A stretch of 64,000 nucleotides of DNA from Alphaproteobacteria bacterium (GCA_030427385.1 JAUHWR010000001.1:620001-684000), one strand, 5' to 3'. Shown: positions 25,650 through 35,013, counted from the first letter of the stretch. Numbers and translations: made by a program. Notes: generated by a model from the sequence alone, not told the origin.

Positions 25650-28600
25650 CAAGCAACTTTCCGTCCATCCTCACTCAGCCATTCTTGCAACGGTGTCACA
25701 GTCAACTCTCTAGTTTTTAAAGCGTGCATGGCTTGCACGGCGGCGCGGGCGGCGGTAAGGAGTGTGTAATATGGTACATGGTTCATCAGCGCTTGACGGC
25801 GTATAGATGTTGCATCGGCTACGGCTTGTGCGTTTTTCATGGTGGTATTTATAACCAACTGAATATCACCGTTAATAAGGGAATCCAAAATATGTGGTTG
25901 TCCTTCCAAAACTTTATTTATGCGTGCAACCTTTAATCCGCGTTTAATTAGGAAATCATGCGTGCCGCCAGTTGCAACCAATTCAAAGCCCATGGCCGCA
26001 AGATCTTGCGCGATAGGAACTAAGTCTTCTTTATCGCTATTTTTAACGGAGAGAAAGACGCGCCCTTGTGTTGGTAGTTTGATACCCGCCCCTAATTGGG
26101 ATTTAGCAAAAGCTTGGGCGACATCGGTATCTAAGCCCATGACTTCACCGGTTGATTTCATCTCCGGCCCTAAAATCGGATCGACGCCGGGAAATTTATT
26201 GAAGGGGAAGACAGGGGCTTTGACCGCAGTGTGGTTCGGGTTCATTCCGACCAGTAAGTGATTGAACTTGCTCAACGGTTCGCCGGCCATAATACGCGCG
26301 GCAATTTTGGCAATCGGTACACCTGTGGCTTTGGCAACAAAGGGAACGGTGCGGCTGGCGCGCGGGTTAACTTCAATGATGTAAATATCGTGCTCGCCGG
26401 TTGTCTTGTTTTTCTTAACGGCGAATTGGACATTCATTAAGCCGTTCACATTTAGGGCTTTTGCCAGTTTAACCGTTTGGCGCTCAATCTCTCTGACTGT
26501 TTTATAGGTGAGGGAATGAGGGGGGAGAGTACAGGCAGAATCGCCGGAATGGATACCCGCTTCTTCGATATGTTCCATGATGCCGGAAACATACACGTTC
26601 TTTCCATCTGATAGGGCGTCTGCATCAATTTCGATCGCGCCTTTTAAATACCTATCAAGTAAAACAGGTGTTTTTCCAGACACTTTGACGGCAGTATTAA
26701 TATATTGGTTTAGCTCATCGGTAGAATGAACAATCTGCATTGCCTGACCGCCCAAAACATAAGATGGGCGTATAACAAGCGGAAAACCGATTTTTTCAGA
26801 TATTTCAATGGCTTCTTCTTTGCTCTTTGCTATGCCATTAGCAGGTTGTTTTAGTTTTAGCTTGTTAAGTAAATCTTGGAAGCGCTCGCGATCCTCAGCC
26901 AAATCGATTGCATCTGGTGATGTGCCGAGAATTGGAATGCCGGCATCTTGTAAGGATTGCGCTAATTTCAGCGGGGTTTGCCCGCCGAGTTGAACGATAA
27001 CCCCGATAAGCTCGCCATTTTTCTGTTCGGCGCGCAGAAGCTCAATAACATCTTCATGTGTTAATGGCTCAAAATAAAGTCGGTCAGAGGTATCATAATC
27101 GGTTGATACGGTTTCCGGGTTGCAATTCACCATGATCGTTTCAAATCCAGCCTCCTTAAGAGCATAGGCCGCATGAACACAACAATAATCAAATTCAATG
27201 CCCTGACCAATGCGGTTGGGGCCACCGCCCAGAATGACGACTTTCTTTTTGTCGCTTGGGCGGCATTCATCACTGGAATCTATAATTCCGTGCTCATAGC
27301 AGGAATACATATAACTGGTTTCAGATGCAATTTCAGCCGCACAAGAATCAATACGTTTATAAACCGGATGCACATTGTGGTGATGGCGCGCTTTACGAAC
27401 CTGTTCCTCGGGGACTTTAACTAATTCACCAAGGCGGGCATCGGCAAACCCCATGGATTTTAGCTCTTGCCAACTTTCAGCATCAACCGGAAGGCCTTTT
27501 TCTTTAACTTTGTTTTCTGTATCAATGATGTGTTTGATGCGATCCAAGAACCACATATCATACTTTGTAATATTATGAATATCTTCCACGGACATGCCGA
27601 GGCGCATAGCCTGTGCGGCATAAAGTAATCGTTGCGGTGTGGGACGCGATAATACGGCGCGTATTTGGTCTACATGGGGGCCTCTGGCATCTTCGGTTGA
27701 GCCAATTGGCAATTCATTAAAGCCGATTAGATCTTTTTCAAGAGAACGAAGAGCCTTTTGCATTGATTCTTCAAAGCTGCGTCCAAATGCCATGGCTTCG
27801 CCGACTGATTTCATAGAGGTCGTCAGGGTTCCCGGCGTGCCGTGGAATTTTTCAAATGCAAAGCGCGGTATCTTTGTGACAATATAATCAATCGAGGGTT
27901 CGAATGATGCCGGAGTTTTGCCGTCTGTCATATCATTGCCTAGCTCATCCAGAGTATAACCAACCGCTAACTTTGCTGCGATTTTTGCAATCGGGAAGCC
28001 AGTAGCTTTAGAGGCAAGAGCAGAAGAGCGGGAAACACGTGGGTTCATTTCAATGACAACCATACGGCCATCGGCGGGATTTACCGCGAATTGCACATTT
28101 GATCCGCCTGTTTCAACGCCGATGCCGCGCAATACTGCAATCGATGCATTGCGCATGATCTGATATTCCTTATCACTAAGAGTCATGGCGGGGGCAACGG
28201 TTATGGAATCGCCAGTATGCACGCCCATCGGATCAATATTTTCAATTGAACAAATAATGATGCAGTTATCGGCCTTATCACGCACGACCTCCATTTCATA
28301 TTCTTTCCAACCGAGAACGGATTCTTCAACCAGCACCTCCGTTGTGGGGGAGGCATCGAGACCTTCACGGACGATTTTTTCAAATTCATCACGGTTATAG
28401 GCAATCCCGCCGCCTAAACCGCCCAGTGTAAAGGAGGGACGAATGATACAAGGAAGGCCGATATCTTTAATACAATCAATGCCTTGTTGTAATGTTTTAA
28501 TAACTTGGCTTTTCGGAGATTCAAGGCCAAGCTCGTCCATGCAATCACGGAATTTTTGGCGGTCTTCGGCTTTATCAATGACTTCGGCTCTCGCGCCAAT

Positions 28601-28945
28601 TAATTCAACGCCCAAACGTTTTAATGTGCCGTCTGCATCCAAAGCCAGCGCAGTATTAAGCGCGGTTTGCCCGCCCATGGTGGGGAGCAGGGCATCTGGA
28701 CGCTCCCGCTCCAGAACTTTGGCCACAATTTCCGGTGTGATGGGCTCGATATAGGTCGCATCGGCCATATCCGGATCGGTCATGATGGTTGCTGGATTGG
28801 AGTTAATCAGCACTACGCGGTACCCTTCTTCGCGAAGCGCTTTACAAGCTTGCGCGCCCGAATAATCAAATTCGCACGCTTGCCCGATAATAATCGGCCC
28901 CGCGCCAATAATGCAGATGGTTTGTATGTCGGTACGTTTAGGCAT
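25649..28945 (-). CDS. carB: Carbamoyl-phosphate synthase large subunit
   Basis: CarB makes carbamoyl phosphate from bicarbonate, ammonia (from glutamine via CarA) and two ATP, for pyrimidine and arginine synthesis. The 1098-residue protein has the two homologous ATP-grasp halves ([14 protein letters not shown] and [14 protein letters not shown]), an oligomerisation domain and a C-terminal MGS-like allosteric domain ([14 protein letters not shown]). The length is slightly above the E. coli 1073. carA is not adjacent or in the window. The ATG overlaps the end of the GNAT gene by 8 bases, and upp overlaps its stop. Confidence 0.97.
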   Translation of the reverse strand: MPKRTDIQTICIIGAGPIIIGQACEFDYSGAQACKALREEGYRVVLINSNPATIMTDPDMADATYIEPITPEIVAKVLERERPDALLPTMGGQTALNTALALDADGTLKRLGVELIGARAEVIDKAEDRQKFRDCMDELGLESPKSQVIKTLQQGIDCIKDIGLPCIIRPSFTLGGLGGGIAYNRDEFEKIVREGLDASPTTEVLVEESVLGWKEYEMEVVRDKADNCIIICSIENIDPMGVHTGDSITVAPAMTLSDKEYQIMRNASIAVLRGIGVETGGSNVQFAVNPADGRMVVIEMNPRVSRSSALASKATGFPIAKIAAKLAVGYTLDELGNDMTDGKTPASFEPSIDYIVTKIPRFAFEKFHGTPGTLTTSMKSVGEAMAFGRSFEESMQKALRSLEKDLIGFNELPIGSTEDARGPHVDQIRAVLSRPTPQRLLYAAQAMRLGMSVEDIHNITKYDMWFLDRIKHIIDTENKVKEKGLPVDAESWQELKSMGFADARLGELVKVPEEQVRKARHHHNVHPVYKRIDSCAAEIASETSYMYSCYEHGIIDSSDECRPSDKKKVVILGGGPNRIGQGIEFDYCCVHAAYALKEAGFETIMVNCNPETVSTDYDTSDRLYFEPLTHEDVIELLRAEQKNGELIGVIVQLGGQTPLKLAQSLQDAGIPILGTSPDAIDLAEDRERFQDLLNKLKLKQPANGIAKSKEEAIEISEKIGFPLVIRPSYVLGGQAMQIVHSTDELNQYINTAVKVSGKTPVLLDRYLKGAIEIDADALSDGKNVYVSGIMEHIEEAGIHSGDSACTLPPHSLTYKTVREIERQTVKLAKALNVNGLMNVQFAVKKNKTTGEHDIYIIEVNPRASRTVPFVAKATGVPIAKIAARIMAGEPLSKFNHLLVGMNPNHTAVKAPVFPFNKFPGVDPILGPEMKSTGEVMGLDTDVAQAFAKSQLGAGIKLPTQGRVFLSVKNSDKEDLVPIAQDLAAMGFELVATGGTHDFLIKRGLKVARINKVLEGQPHILDSLINGDIQLVINTTMKNAQAVADATSIRRQALMNHVPYYTLLTAARAAVQAMHALKTRELTVTPLQEWLSEDGRKVA

Positions 28946-29372
28946 TTAATAAGTCTTCCAGTTCTATTTTATAAAATTGTTCTTCGCCGTGAGGTAACAT
29001 AAGGCTGTTTAGTTTTTTAAATTTACAAGTATTATGAAACTCACGGCCTATATTATTTACAACTTCTGTTGAGCTAATAAGGGTTTTAAAGTTTTTATTG
29101 TATATATCTTTAGCAGCGGTTTTTAACAAAGCTTTTCCGATACCAACTCTTTGATTTTCTGCTCGTACTTTTATTAATTCTATAAAAGGACAGTTGCCCC
29201 ACCAAATTGTATATATTAAAAACCCTAGAACTTTTCCATTTTCTTTAGCAACGAAAGCAAAGCCATCATTTAATCGGGATGTAATGAAATAGTCAGGATG
29301 TTCCTCTGGAATTGGGTGGCCATAGACTTTTTCAATATCTTGTATTGTAATTTTTTTTGTAATCTCAGGCAT
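28938..29372 (-). CDS. GNAT-family acetyltransferase
   Basis: The 144-residue protein has the GNAT core: strand pattern [18 protein letters not shown], then [22 protein letters not shown] with the acetyl-CoA pyrophosphate loop (Q-x-x-G-x-G-K/A), and a C-terminal FYKIEL strand. It probably acetylates a small molecule or protein N-terminus; the substrate is unknown. I chose the ATG at 29372 (GGAAG 6 bases upstream); it overlaps the end of the PRTase-like gene. The gene overlaps carB by 8 bases, so it belongs to the carbonic anhydrase-carB-upp operon. Confidence 0.85.
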   Translation of the reverse strand: MPEITKKITIQDIEKVYGHPIPEEHPDYFITSRLNDGFAFVAKENGKVLGFLIYTIWWGNCPFIELIKVRAENQRVGIGKALLKTAAKDIYNKNFKTLISSTEVVNNIGREFHNTCKFKKLNSLMLPHGEEQFYKIELEDLLNA

Positions 29373-29928
29373 TAATATCTTCCAATTCATATTCTGCCGT
29401 TTCCCACGGATAAATGGTTATGCCTTGACGGGCATCTTTAGGAGCGTTTTCTTTAAAGGCTTCATTTGTCCATTGCCCGATGTGATAGCTTTTATAACCA
29501 TCAATTCTTTCAGGCCCGCCAAATACTTTTGTGACACAAGCATAATGGATATCAGCATCTGGAAATTCATTTTTTAAAAGCGTGTAAGTAAGTTTAGAGC
29601 TTGTTCCTTTATATGTATTACATTCTACAACTAAAATATTTTTTATAGCGCTTTTCTTAATATTCAGCGGGCAAATTGGAGGGATTATCGTATCAACACC
29701 GCCATGGTCATAGTTATGTTTTACCTGAAGAGGAATTATAGGAATAATTTGCATTTTATTTGCAATCATAGTTGCGGGAATAGCGCCGCTACGCATTAGT
29801 GGCGTGATAGCGTTAAAAACAAAGTTATTATTTTTTTGTAAAGTTGATAGCTTATCAATTAGGGAGGTTACAATATTATGAAACTCATCCCATTCCATTT
29901 TGTTTGTATGTGAGAGGTTATATTTCAT
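29365..29928 (-). CDS. Phosphoribosyltransferase-like protein
   Basis: The 187-residue product has a type I PRTase-like fold pattern: FNAITPLMRSGAIPATMIANKM as the first loop region and ILVVECNTYKGTSSKLTYTLLK in the place of the PRPP-binding motif. In that motif the usual two acidic residues (V-D-D-x-x-x-T-G-x-T) are replaced by Glu-Cys, so PRPP catalysis is uncertain; it may be a degenerate or regulatory member. The 3' end overlaps the GNAT gene, and the ATG overlaps the carbonic anhydrase stop by four bases (ATGA). Link to nucleotide metabolism comes from the operon with carB and upp. Confidence 0.6.
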   Translation of the reverse strand: MKYNLSHTNKMEWDEFHNIVTSLIDKLSTLQKNNNFVFNAITPLMRSGAIPATMIANKMQIIPIIPLQVKHNYDHGGVDTIIPPICPLNIKKSAIKNILVVECNTYKGTSSKLTYTLLKNEFPDADIHYACVTKVFGGPERIDGYKSYHIGQWTNEAFKENAPKDARQGITIYPWETAEYELEDINA

Positions 29929-30569
29929 CCCACCTTGCCCTTTATATTTTCATTATTTGAGCTCAATATTGACATAAATTTTTGATTTTCGGGATCATAT
30001 TCCAGTAAATCACCATGTTCCATTTCAAATATCCAGGGCTTAATAGTGACGCGGTTTTCGGATAGAGCGGTGGCAACGGAAGGGTATCCTTCTAAGTTTT
30101 TGACGCTTTGTAGGACGATTTGCTCCTCGGCGTGGCGGTGCAGATTGTCATGATGTGTTTGGTCGTTTGCAAATTCTTTGGCTTTTTCCAAACCTGCGCG
30201 CGCGACCTCCACGAAGCTGGAAATTTCTTCATCATCGATATTATCAATCAGAGCATGAACCGCGCCGCAATGGGTGTGACCTAGGACAATAATTTCCGTT
30301 ACCTTGTTGTAATTCAACGCAAATTGCAGGGCGGCGGCAAGGGCAGTGCCGGATTTATAGGGACGGACAATCGCGCCCATGGCTTTATGTGCGAAAAACA
30401 TTCCCGGTGCGGGTTTAAAAATAGTACCGGGATTGCCACGAGAATCAATGCAGGAAATGATAAAATAGTTTGGGGATTGCCCGTGTTTAACAAGGTCAGG
30501 CATAATTGAGTCTTGGGGGTCGTAAGCTTGCTCCCGAAATTCCAGAAAACCTTCGATTAAAGGATTCAT
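29925..30569 (-). CDS. Beta-class carbonic anhydrase
   Basis: The enzyme interconverts carbon dioxide and bicarbonate. The 214-residue protein has the beta-class zinc ligands: Cys40 in CIDSR (with the catalytic Asp42-Arg44 pair), His98 and Cys101 in GHTHCGA. The family usually reads CSDSR and GH(S/T)xCG, so the sequence is a close variant. It is the first gene of an overlapping operon with carB, whose substrate is bicarbonate. Supplying bicarbonate to carbamoyl phosphate synthesis is a plausible role (inference). Cytoplasmic: no signal peptide. Confidence 0.92.
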   Translation of the reverse strand: MNPLIEGFLEFREQAYDPQDSIMPDLVKHGQSPNYFIISCIDSRGNPGTIFKPAPGMFFAHKAMGAIVRPYKSGTALAAALQFALNYNKVTEIIVLGHTHCGAVHALIDNIDDEEISSFVEVARAGLEKAKEFANDQTHHDNLHRHAEEQIVLQSVKNLEGYPSVATALSENRVTIKPWIFEMEHGDLLEYDPENQKFMSILSSNNENIKGKVG

Positions 30570-30643
30570 TTTATATCCTCCATAGATAATGTAGCGATAT
30601 GAAATCGGGGCGAAAATGTATCATTTTTTCCTGTTTCAGGCAT

Positions 30644-30677
30644 AAAAAAACCGGCCTTTCTTTACCAATAGCGCCGG
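30644..30677 (-). terminator. Terminator of esterase-fold gene
   Basis: On the minus strand a CCGGC/GCCGG stem (30673-30677 with 30651-30655) with a 17-base loop is followed by seven T. It lies about 50 bases past the stop of the gene at 30723. Confidence 0.55.
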
Positions 30678-30722
30678 AAACTATTTAGTAAGGGATTCAA
30701 TTCGCTTTGGCAATAAATTCTT

Positions 30723-31535
30723 TTATTTTTTTTGTTTAAACAGCCATTTCCAAAAAGCTCTTTTGTCATAGGTTTTAATGCAATCCATATGCCCGCCATC
30801 ACTTTGTTCAATGTAATAAACATTATGACCGGAGGCCTTTAGCTTATTTTGGATGTCACGTGTAATGGCAATTGGAAAGGTTTGATCCTGTTGCCCATGA
30901 AAAATCAGGATCGCCGCGCTTTTATCTATATCACTTACGACGTTAGGATCGTACGTTCCACAGAATGACATACCTGCGGCGAAGATGCCCTTATATTTAG
31001 CAAGCATGCTATAAACGCCAATGCCGCCCATGGCATAGCCGCTGACATATAATCGTCTGGGATCAAGTTTATAATTTTTTGCTACATCTTGTAATGCTTC
31101 CAGCGCAAGCGGAGCCGCGCTATTCCAGTCATAACCGGGTGGGGCAATGGGCACGATTAAGATTACATCGTCTTTTTTGTTAATGTCTTGCTTAAAATAA
31201 GAGGCTGCGCCGTACATTTGGCGCTCACCATTATGTAACAAAAGAACTGCGGAGTAAGATTTCTCCGGATTATAGTCCTTTGGGGCATGAACAAAATATT
31301 TAAACATGCCCGGCGGATAATTAGAAATAACAAATTTTTCCTCAAACAGAGAGGTATATTCGCCCATCGGAGGAGATTCCGGATAATTTGGGATGATTTC
31401 TTTCAGGTTTTCCAACTTTTCAGCGGAGGGACGAAAAGGATTTTCCTTGGAATATACTTCCGCGCTATGGGCCGGCAAGCCCATAATGAGTGATGCGCCG
31501 ACCAGAAATGCGACAAAAAAATTATTTTTAATCAT
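30723..31535 (-). CDS. Exported alpha/beta-hydrolase (PHB-depolymerase-like) with Ala at the nucleophile site
   Basis: The 270-residue protein has a signal peptide (residues 1-24, ending AHSA) and a PHB-depolymerase/LpqC-like alpha/beta-hydrolase fold. Motifs are VLLLHNGERQ, ILIVPIAPPGYDWNSA, RLYVSGYAMGGIGVYSM, ILIFHGQQDQTFPI and GGHMD. In the nucleophile elbow the expected G-x-S-x-G serine is Ala168 (codon GCC), while the acid (Asp217) and His249 remain. The protein is therefore probably not a classical serine hydrolase; it may bind a ligand or be inactive. The ATG at 31535 has AAGGG about 9 bases upstream. Acts in the periplasm or is secreted (inferred). Confidence 0.75.
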   Translation of the reverse strand: MIKNNFFVAFLVGASLIMGLPAHSAEVYSKENPFRPSAEKLENLKEIIPNYPESPPMGEYTSLFEEKFVISNYPPGMFKYFVHAPKDYNPEKSYSAVLLLHNGERQMYGAASYFKQDINKKDDVILIVPIAPPGYDWNSAAPLALEALQDVAKNYKLDPRRLYVSGYAMGGIGVYSMLAKYKGIFAAGMSFCGTYDPNVVSDIDKSAAILIFHGQQDQTFPIAITRDIQNKLKASGHNVYYIEQSDGGHMDCIKTYDKRAFWKWLFKQKK

Positions 31536-31555
31536 AAGTATAAACCCTTTATAAA

Positions 31556-31580
31556 AAAGCCCTCTATCAAAGAGGGCTTT
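31556..31580 (-). terminator. Terminator of lipoprotein gene
   Basis: A perfect AAAGCCCTCT/AGAGGGCTTT stem (31556-31565 with 31571-31580) with a 5-base loop. On the minus strand it is followed by T-rich sequence, 8 bases past the lipoprotein stop. Confidence 0.8.
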
Positions 31581-31587
31581 AAAAAAA

Positions 31588-31818
31588 TTAATGAACGCGA
31601 CCTTGTTCAGGTTGCACATCTATTGGTGCATACATATCTTCTTCATTCTGGACGCTAATATTATCTTCTGTATCGTTAGAGCCCCAAAATTTATAGTTTT
31701 TTAGGCTATAAGATGACGGCTTTTTATTAACGTCATATGTATTATATTCGTTTGGCGCGGAGCAAGCAGTCATTAGCAAGCCAGTGCCAATAATAAGAAA
31801 AGGGGTAAGTAATTTCAT
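31588..31818 (-). CDS. Small lipoprotein, 76 aa
   Basis: The product has a signal peptide with a lipobox-like LLMTAC, so Cys19 is the predicted lipidated residue. The mature part of about 58 residues is polar and Asn/Asp/Tyr-rich without a recognisable domain. AAAGGA precedes the ATG by 8 bases, and a strong terminator follows, so it is a monocistronic gene. Outer-membrane attachment is inferred. No family was recognised. Confidence 0.7.
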   Translation of the reverse strand: MKLLTPFLIIGTGLLMTACSAPNEYNTYDVNKKPSSYSLKNYKFWGSNDTEDNISVQNEEDMYAPIDVQPEQGRVH

Positions 31819-31876
31819 TATAAAGTCCTTTGTTGGTAATCATAAACTATTCTTATGTTTAAAGCTCTTGCCGTGT

Positions 31877-32947
31877 TTATACAAGTTCTACTTTTTCTAA
31901 TGCAATTAACATTTCGGTTTTTTCTTCCATAATTTGATGTACTGATGATGTCGGCGAGGAGTGTGCTAGGGGATCAAAGGATTGAAGACCTAATTGGCGA
32001 AGCAAAGATCTGTTTACATCCAACATCAATCCACGTTTTGCAACGCGTCCATATTCGCTCATAATAACAGCTTTATGAGGTAGGTAGGGTAAATTTTTAA
32101 ATATTGGCCCCAGCCCATCTTCGATGCTATATCCGTTTTGAACCATTAAAACCTGTTGTTCCCGACCTGCGGCTTCAAAAGCTTTAGCGGTGTGTTTTAA
32201 TATTTTTTGGGCGGTAGTATAGGCACCGGTTTTCTCGTCAAAGAACAGGCGTGTTGCGCCAAATGCCTGTAAAGCTTCAGAGACAGCCTCATTATGAAGA
32301 TCATAGGACGCTTCTCGTCCCAGGCTAATTTGATGCGCGTAGGATTGCATGTCGTGAAACCATATTCTATTTCTCTCTGCGGTGGATAGAGAGGTTTTCC
32401 CAATGGCCTGCCAAGATTGAATGATATCTAAAGTACTTTGAAAATTATAATGTTTTTTGGCATTTTCGAAAGCATCCTTAACGCTCCAATGTAAAGGGCC
32501 GCGTGTTGCGCTACTACCGAAATCATTTGTATAATTGTAGACGTCTGGGAATGGCAGTAGTTTTTCTAAACAGCTACACGCAAAATCAAACCAAAAATCA
32601 TTCGGGGTCTTTAGTTTTTTTAGAAGTCTGCCTTTATCTGTTGATATAACATCATCGACGATAACGGTGGTTGCGTCTTTATGTGTTTCAAATAAGTATA
32701 TTTCCGGACCAATCCAATAGCTAAGTGCGTGTAATCTGGCGGCATGCATGCCGCCTTGGTGTGGATAGATATCGGCTTTTTCTACTTGTGGAGAGCGCCA
32801 TTTTCCGGGGTTTAGGTCATTTGGCATAGACCAGCCAAGGTCCCCGTTTTCATCCGGCCATGCGTGATAAGACATACCATTTTTTAGGGTCGAGCGAATA
32901 AATAGACGATTGTCATCGTGTGCGGATTGAATTATGTCAGAGATCAT
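31877..32947 (-). CDS. Hypothetical protein coupled to avidin-like gene, 356 aa
   Basis: I do not recognise a family. The protein is soluble, without signal peptide or membrane segments, and rich in aromatic residues (many Trp/Phe/Tyr/His). The N-terminal third has NGMSYHAWPDENGDLGWSMP and PHQGGMHAARLHALSYW. The C-terminal third is mainly helical (FGATRLFFDEKTGAYTTAQK). Its ATG overlaps the avidin-like gene's stop by four bases (ATGA), so the two are translated as a coupled pair and probably act together. A role in biotin handling or in modifying a biotin-like ligand would be speculation. Confidence 0.6.
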   Translation of the reverse strand: MISDIIQSAHDDNRLFIRSTLKNGMSYHAWPDENGDLGWSMPNDLNPGKWRSPQVEKADIYPHQGGMHAARLHALSYWIGPEIYLFETHKDATTVIVDDVISTDKGRLLKKLKTPNDFWFDFACSCLEKLLPFPDVYNYTNDFGSSATRGPLHWSVKDAFENAKKHYNFQSTLDIIQSWQAIGKTSLSTAERNRIWFHDMQSYAHQISLGREASYDLHNEAVSEALQAFGATRLFFDEKTGAYTTAQKILKHTAKAFEAAGREQQVLMVQNGYSIEDGLGPIFKNLPYLPHKAVIMSEYGRVAKRGLMLDVNRSLLRQLGLQSFDPLAHSSPTSSVHQIMEEKTEMLIALEKVELV

Positions 32948-33330
32948 TGAGATGCTTTATAAATGAATGTGCCACTCATGGTGTGGAAGGTAAAGGTTAA
33001 ATTATTTTCTATTGTCTGTTTGCGGTCTTCAAATTCACGCGCCAGATGCCACATGTATTTTATGGTTTCCTGACCGTTTTCTTCTTTATAGTAACGTCCA
33101 CACCATGTTGTCATAGAACGGTATTCCCCCCAGCAACAGCAAAGAGATATTAGGTTGTGATTGACCCATCCCGTTACGGGAAAAAACTCATTATCTTCTG
33201 GCCGTCCATGGCTTGTCGCATATGAACCATTTACAAGACCGTTTTCTTCGATCTTCAAAATCAGCCGGCTACCGCCTTGTGTTTCCCATATCCCGGACTT
33301 AATGCTTGTTGTATCATTTTTATAAGACAT
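32944..33330 (-). CDS. Avidin-family protein (putative biotin binder)
   Basis: The 128-residue protein matches the avidin/streptavidin fold pattern. It has G-x-W-x-x-Q-G-G-S (14-21), a G-x-Y-x-T-S turn (35-40), a Trp near 67, R-S-M-T-T-W-C-G-R-Y (71-80) and a late Trp94 in KYMWHL. Relative to streptavidin biotin ligands: Ser27, Tyr43, Trp79, Ser88, Thr90, Trp92 and Trp108 equivalents are kept (Ser21, Tyr37, Trp67, Ser72, Thr74, Trp76, Trp94); Asn23 and Asn49 appear replaced by Thr and Arg, and Asp128 is not evident. Unlike most avidins it has no signal peptide, so it may be cytosolic. It is translationally coupled to a 356-residue unknown gene. Biotin affinity is uncertain. Confidence 0.7.
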   Translation of the reverse strand: MSYKNDTTSIKSGIWETQGGSRLILKIEENGLVNGSYATSHGRPEDNEFFPVTGWVNHNLISLCCCWGEYRSMTTWCGRYYKEENGQETIKYMWHLAREFEDRKQTIENNLTFTFHTMSGTFIYKASQ

Positions 33331-33385
33331 TTTGCACTTATACGGTTTTTATAATTTAGGCGCAACCGTGGCGTATTAAGTGGGA

Positions 33386-34636
33386 CTAGTTCCAAAATTC
33401 TTCTCTTTCCGGTACGCGGGAAAATGCGATTTTTGTGCCGACATGTCCGGCAAGTGTTGTGGGTGTTACCCCCATCCAGACGGTTTCTTTTTTATATTTT
33501 TGTTGGAGATGGTCCAAGGCAAGCGATAAGTTGTCGCGCTTTTCCTGTATGTGTCTATCGGCTGGATTTCCGGAGAGGAAGAGATCGCCGCTGATGGTAT
33601 CTTGTTTGTGAAGTGAACCGAGGATGACGGCAACTTTTTTAAATCGTTCTTGCGGGACGCAATGATTAAGGCGTTCCCACATGTAATCCAGATGACGCAG
33701 GAAGGTGAAGGAATCATTGGCAGGGGGGAAGGCGCGCTCATCGTGCCATTTTGTGCCGTTCAACAGGCGTGCGGAAAAGGAAAGTTTTCCCGCATAAAAT
33801 CCTTTATTACGCAGACGATAGCTGGCTTTGGTGAGTAAGCGCCGCGCCATGAGGCGGGCTTTTTCGGGGCTGCGTAGATCCGGATCAAGCACGCGGCTAT
33901 GCCCGATCATACATGGATGGGTTTCCTGATGGGGGATGTCGTGACCATGAAGCCAATACCAAAAGCGCTCCCCTTGTACGCTGCTCCATATTTTGCGCGC
34001 ATGTTTGGGAGAGATGTTCCAGAGTTGCTCGATTGATGTGATGCCTGCGCGGCGCAATCGGCGCTCCATATTTACACCGATGCCGGGCAGATCGGTTAGC
34101 TGTAATTTAAATAAGGGCCCAGGCAGATTGTCCATGAGCACAAGCCCGTCCGGTTTTTGAATTTCAGTTCCGACCTTCGCCAGAAAGCTGTTCGGGGCAA
34201 GGCCGATGGAGGCTTTGATGTAGGGGCCAACATCTTTGGAAATCTGACGTTTCATCGCATAGGCAAGACGCAGGGCGTTTTCGGGTTCTTGTTCGCGCCC
34301 CATTAAAACACAATCGAATTCATCGATTGACCAGACTTTATTTATGGGGAGAACTTTTTCTGCCGCCTCACGAATGGCGTGATGGTAATCAACATATTTA
34401 TCATGGCGCGCAAGAACGCAATGTAGATCAGGGCAGAGTTGTTTTGCATCATAAATTTTGGTGCCTGTTTTGACGCCATAGCGTTTGGCTTCGTAGGAGG
34501 CGGCGATGGCGCACGTGCCATCGGTCATCATCGGCACTACGGCCACCGGCTTTCCGCGCAAGGCGGGGTTTTCTTGTTGTTCCACACTGGCGAAATAGCT
34601 ATTCAGATCAAGGAATAAATATTTTAGTGGCGACAT
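33386..34636 (-). CDS. Y-family DNA polymerase (DinB/Pol IV-like)
   Basis: The 416-residue enzyme is a translesion polymerase. The Y-family catalytic motifs are present: FLDLNSYFASVEQQ with Asp10, and SIDEFD with Asp105-Glu106, preceded by YEAKRYGVKTG. A helix-hairpin-helix LPGIGVNMERRLRRAGI and a little-finger domain follow. Retained catalytic acids separate it from ImuB. No beta-clamp motif is obvious at the extreme C-terminus. The ATG at 34636 has AGGGAGA about 6 bases upstream. A LexA-type GAAC-N7-GAAC box lies 67 bases upstream, so SOS induction is likely. Confidence 0.9.
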   Translation of the reverse strand: MSPLKYLFLDLNSYFASVEQQENPALRGKPVAVVPMMTDGTCAIAASYEAKRYGVKTGTKIYDAKQLCPDLHCVLARHDKYVDYHHAIREAAEKVLPINKVWSIDEFDCVLMGREQEPENALRLAYAMKRQISKDVGPYIKASIGLAPNSFLAKVGTEIQKPDGLVLMDNLPGPLFKLQLTDLPGIGVNMERRLRRAGITSIEQLWNISPKHARKIWSSVQGERFWYWLHGHDIPHQETHPCMIGHSRVLDPDLRSPEKARLMARRLLTKASYRLRNKGFYAGKLSFSARLLNGTKWHDERAFPPANDSFTFLRHLDYMWERLNHCVPQERFKKVAVILGSLHKQDTISGDLFLSGNPADRHIQEKRDNLSLALDHLQQKYKKETVWMGVTPTTLAGHVGTKIAFSRVPEREEFWN

Positions 34637-34702
34637 GTTTTCTCCCTTTTCTATTTTTGTTCACTATATGTTTCGCAGTAATCATTTTTAGGGCAGGTGT
34701 GA

Positions 34703-34717
34703 GAACAAGTCAAGAAC
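34703..34717 (-). promoter_or_regulatory. LexA-type SOS box upstream of Y-family polymerase
   Basis: GAAC at 34703-34706 and GAAC at 34714-34717 with a 7-base spacer form the alphaproteobacterial LexA box (GTTC-N7-GTTC on the gene strand). A TTGACT -35-like element lies inside the spacer (34708-34713), so LexA binding would block the promoter. Confidence 0.75.
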
Positions 34718-34830
34718 AAAGGATTTTACGGAAGTATAGAGCCGTAAAGCTAAGGGGGGGTAAAGCAAAATTATTTTCGGAATGTATAACCGAAAAAATA
34801 AGGAAAATTTAATGAGAGGGTTAGAAAAAC

Positions 34831-35013
34831 TTAAGCTGTAATATTTACAACGCTGCCACGTCCGCTGCCCGTGGGGACATTTTGGCTGGCTTCAGTTAAG
34901 ATATTTGCAATCGCTTTTTCAGCATCAGCAGACGATTTTACAACAGACAATGCCACATTCTGTTGGGTAATGGCTTGTTGTGCGGAAAGGGCTGCTGGTA
35001 GTATGGCTGACAT
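34831..35013 (-). CDS. Small YjfB-like (putative motility) protein, 60 aa
   Basis: The 60-residue protein reads as an amphipathic helix with QQAITQQNVALSVVKSSADA, the pattern of the YjfB family of small proteins near motility genes. A Gly/Ser/Val-rich tail follows. GGAG lies about 10 bases before the ATG. It is on the same strand as and downstream of the CheY-like/unknown pair, which weakly supports a link to chemotaxis or motility. The family match is low-certainty because of length; it could be an orphan small protein. Confidence 0.5.
   Translation of the reverse strand: MSAILPAALSAQQAITQQNVALSVVKSSADAEKAIANILTEASQNVPTGSGRGSVVNITA

Noticed and set aside
25724-28900. Many open frames antisense to carB
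   Set aside because: They are shadows of a conserved 1098-residue gene, lack ribosome sites and have no recognisable domains.
34774-34796. Inverted repeat between the Y-family polymerase and the small YjfB-like gene as a terminator
   Set aside because: Only seven base pairs with AT-rich arms and no T run on either strand in the required place.
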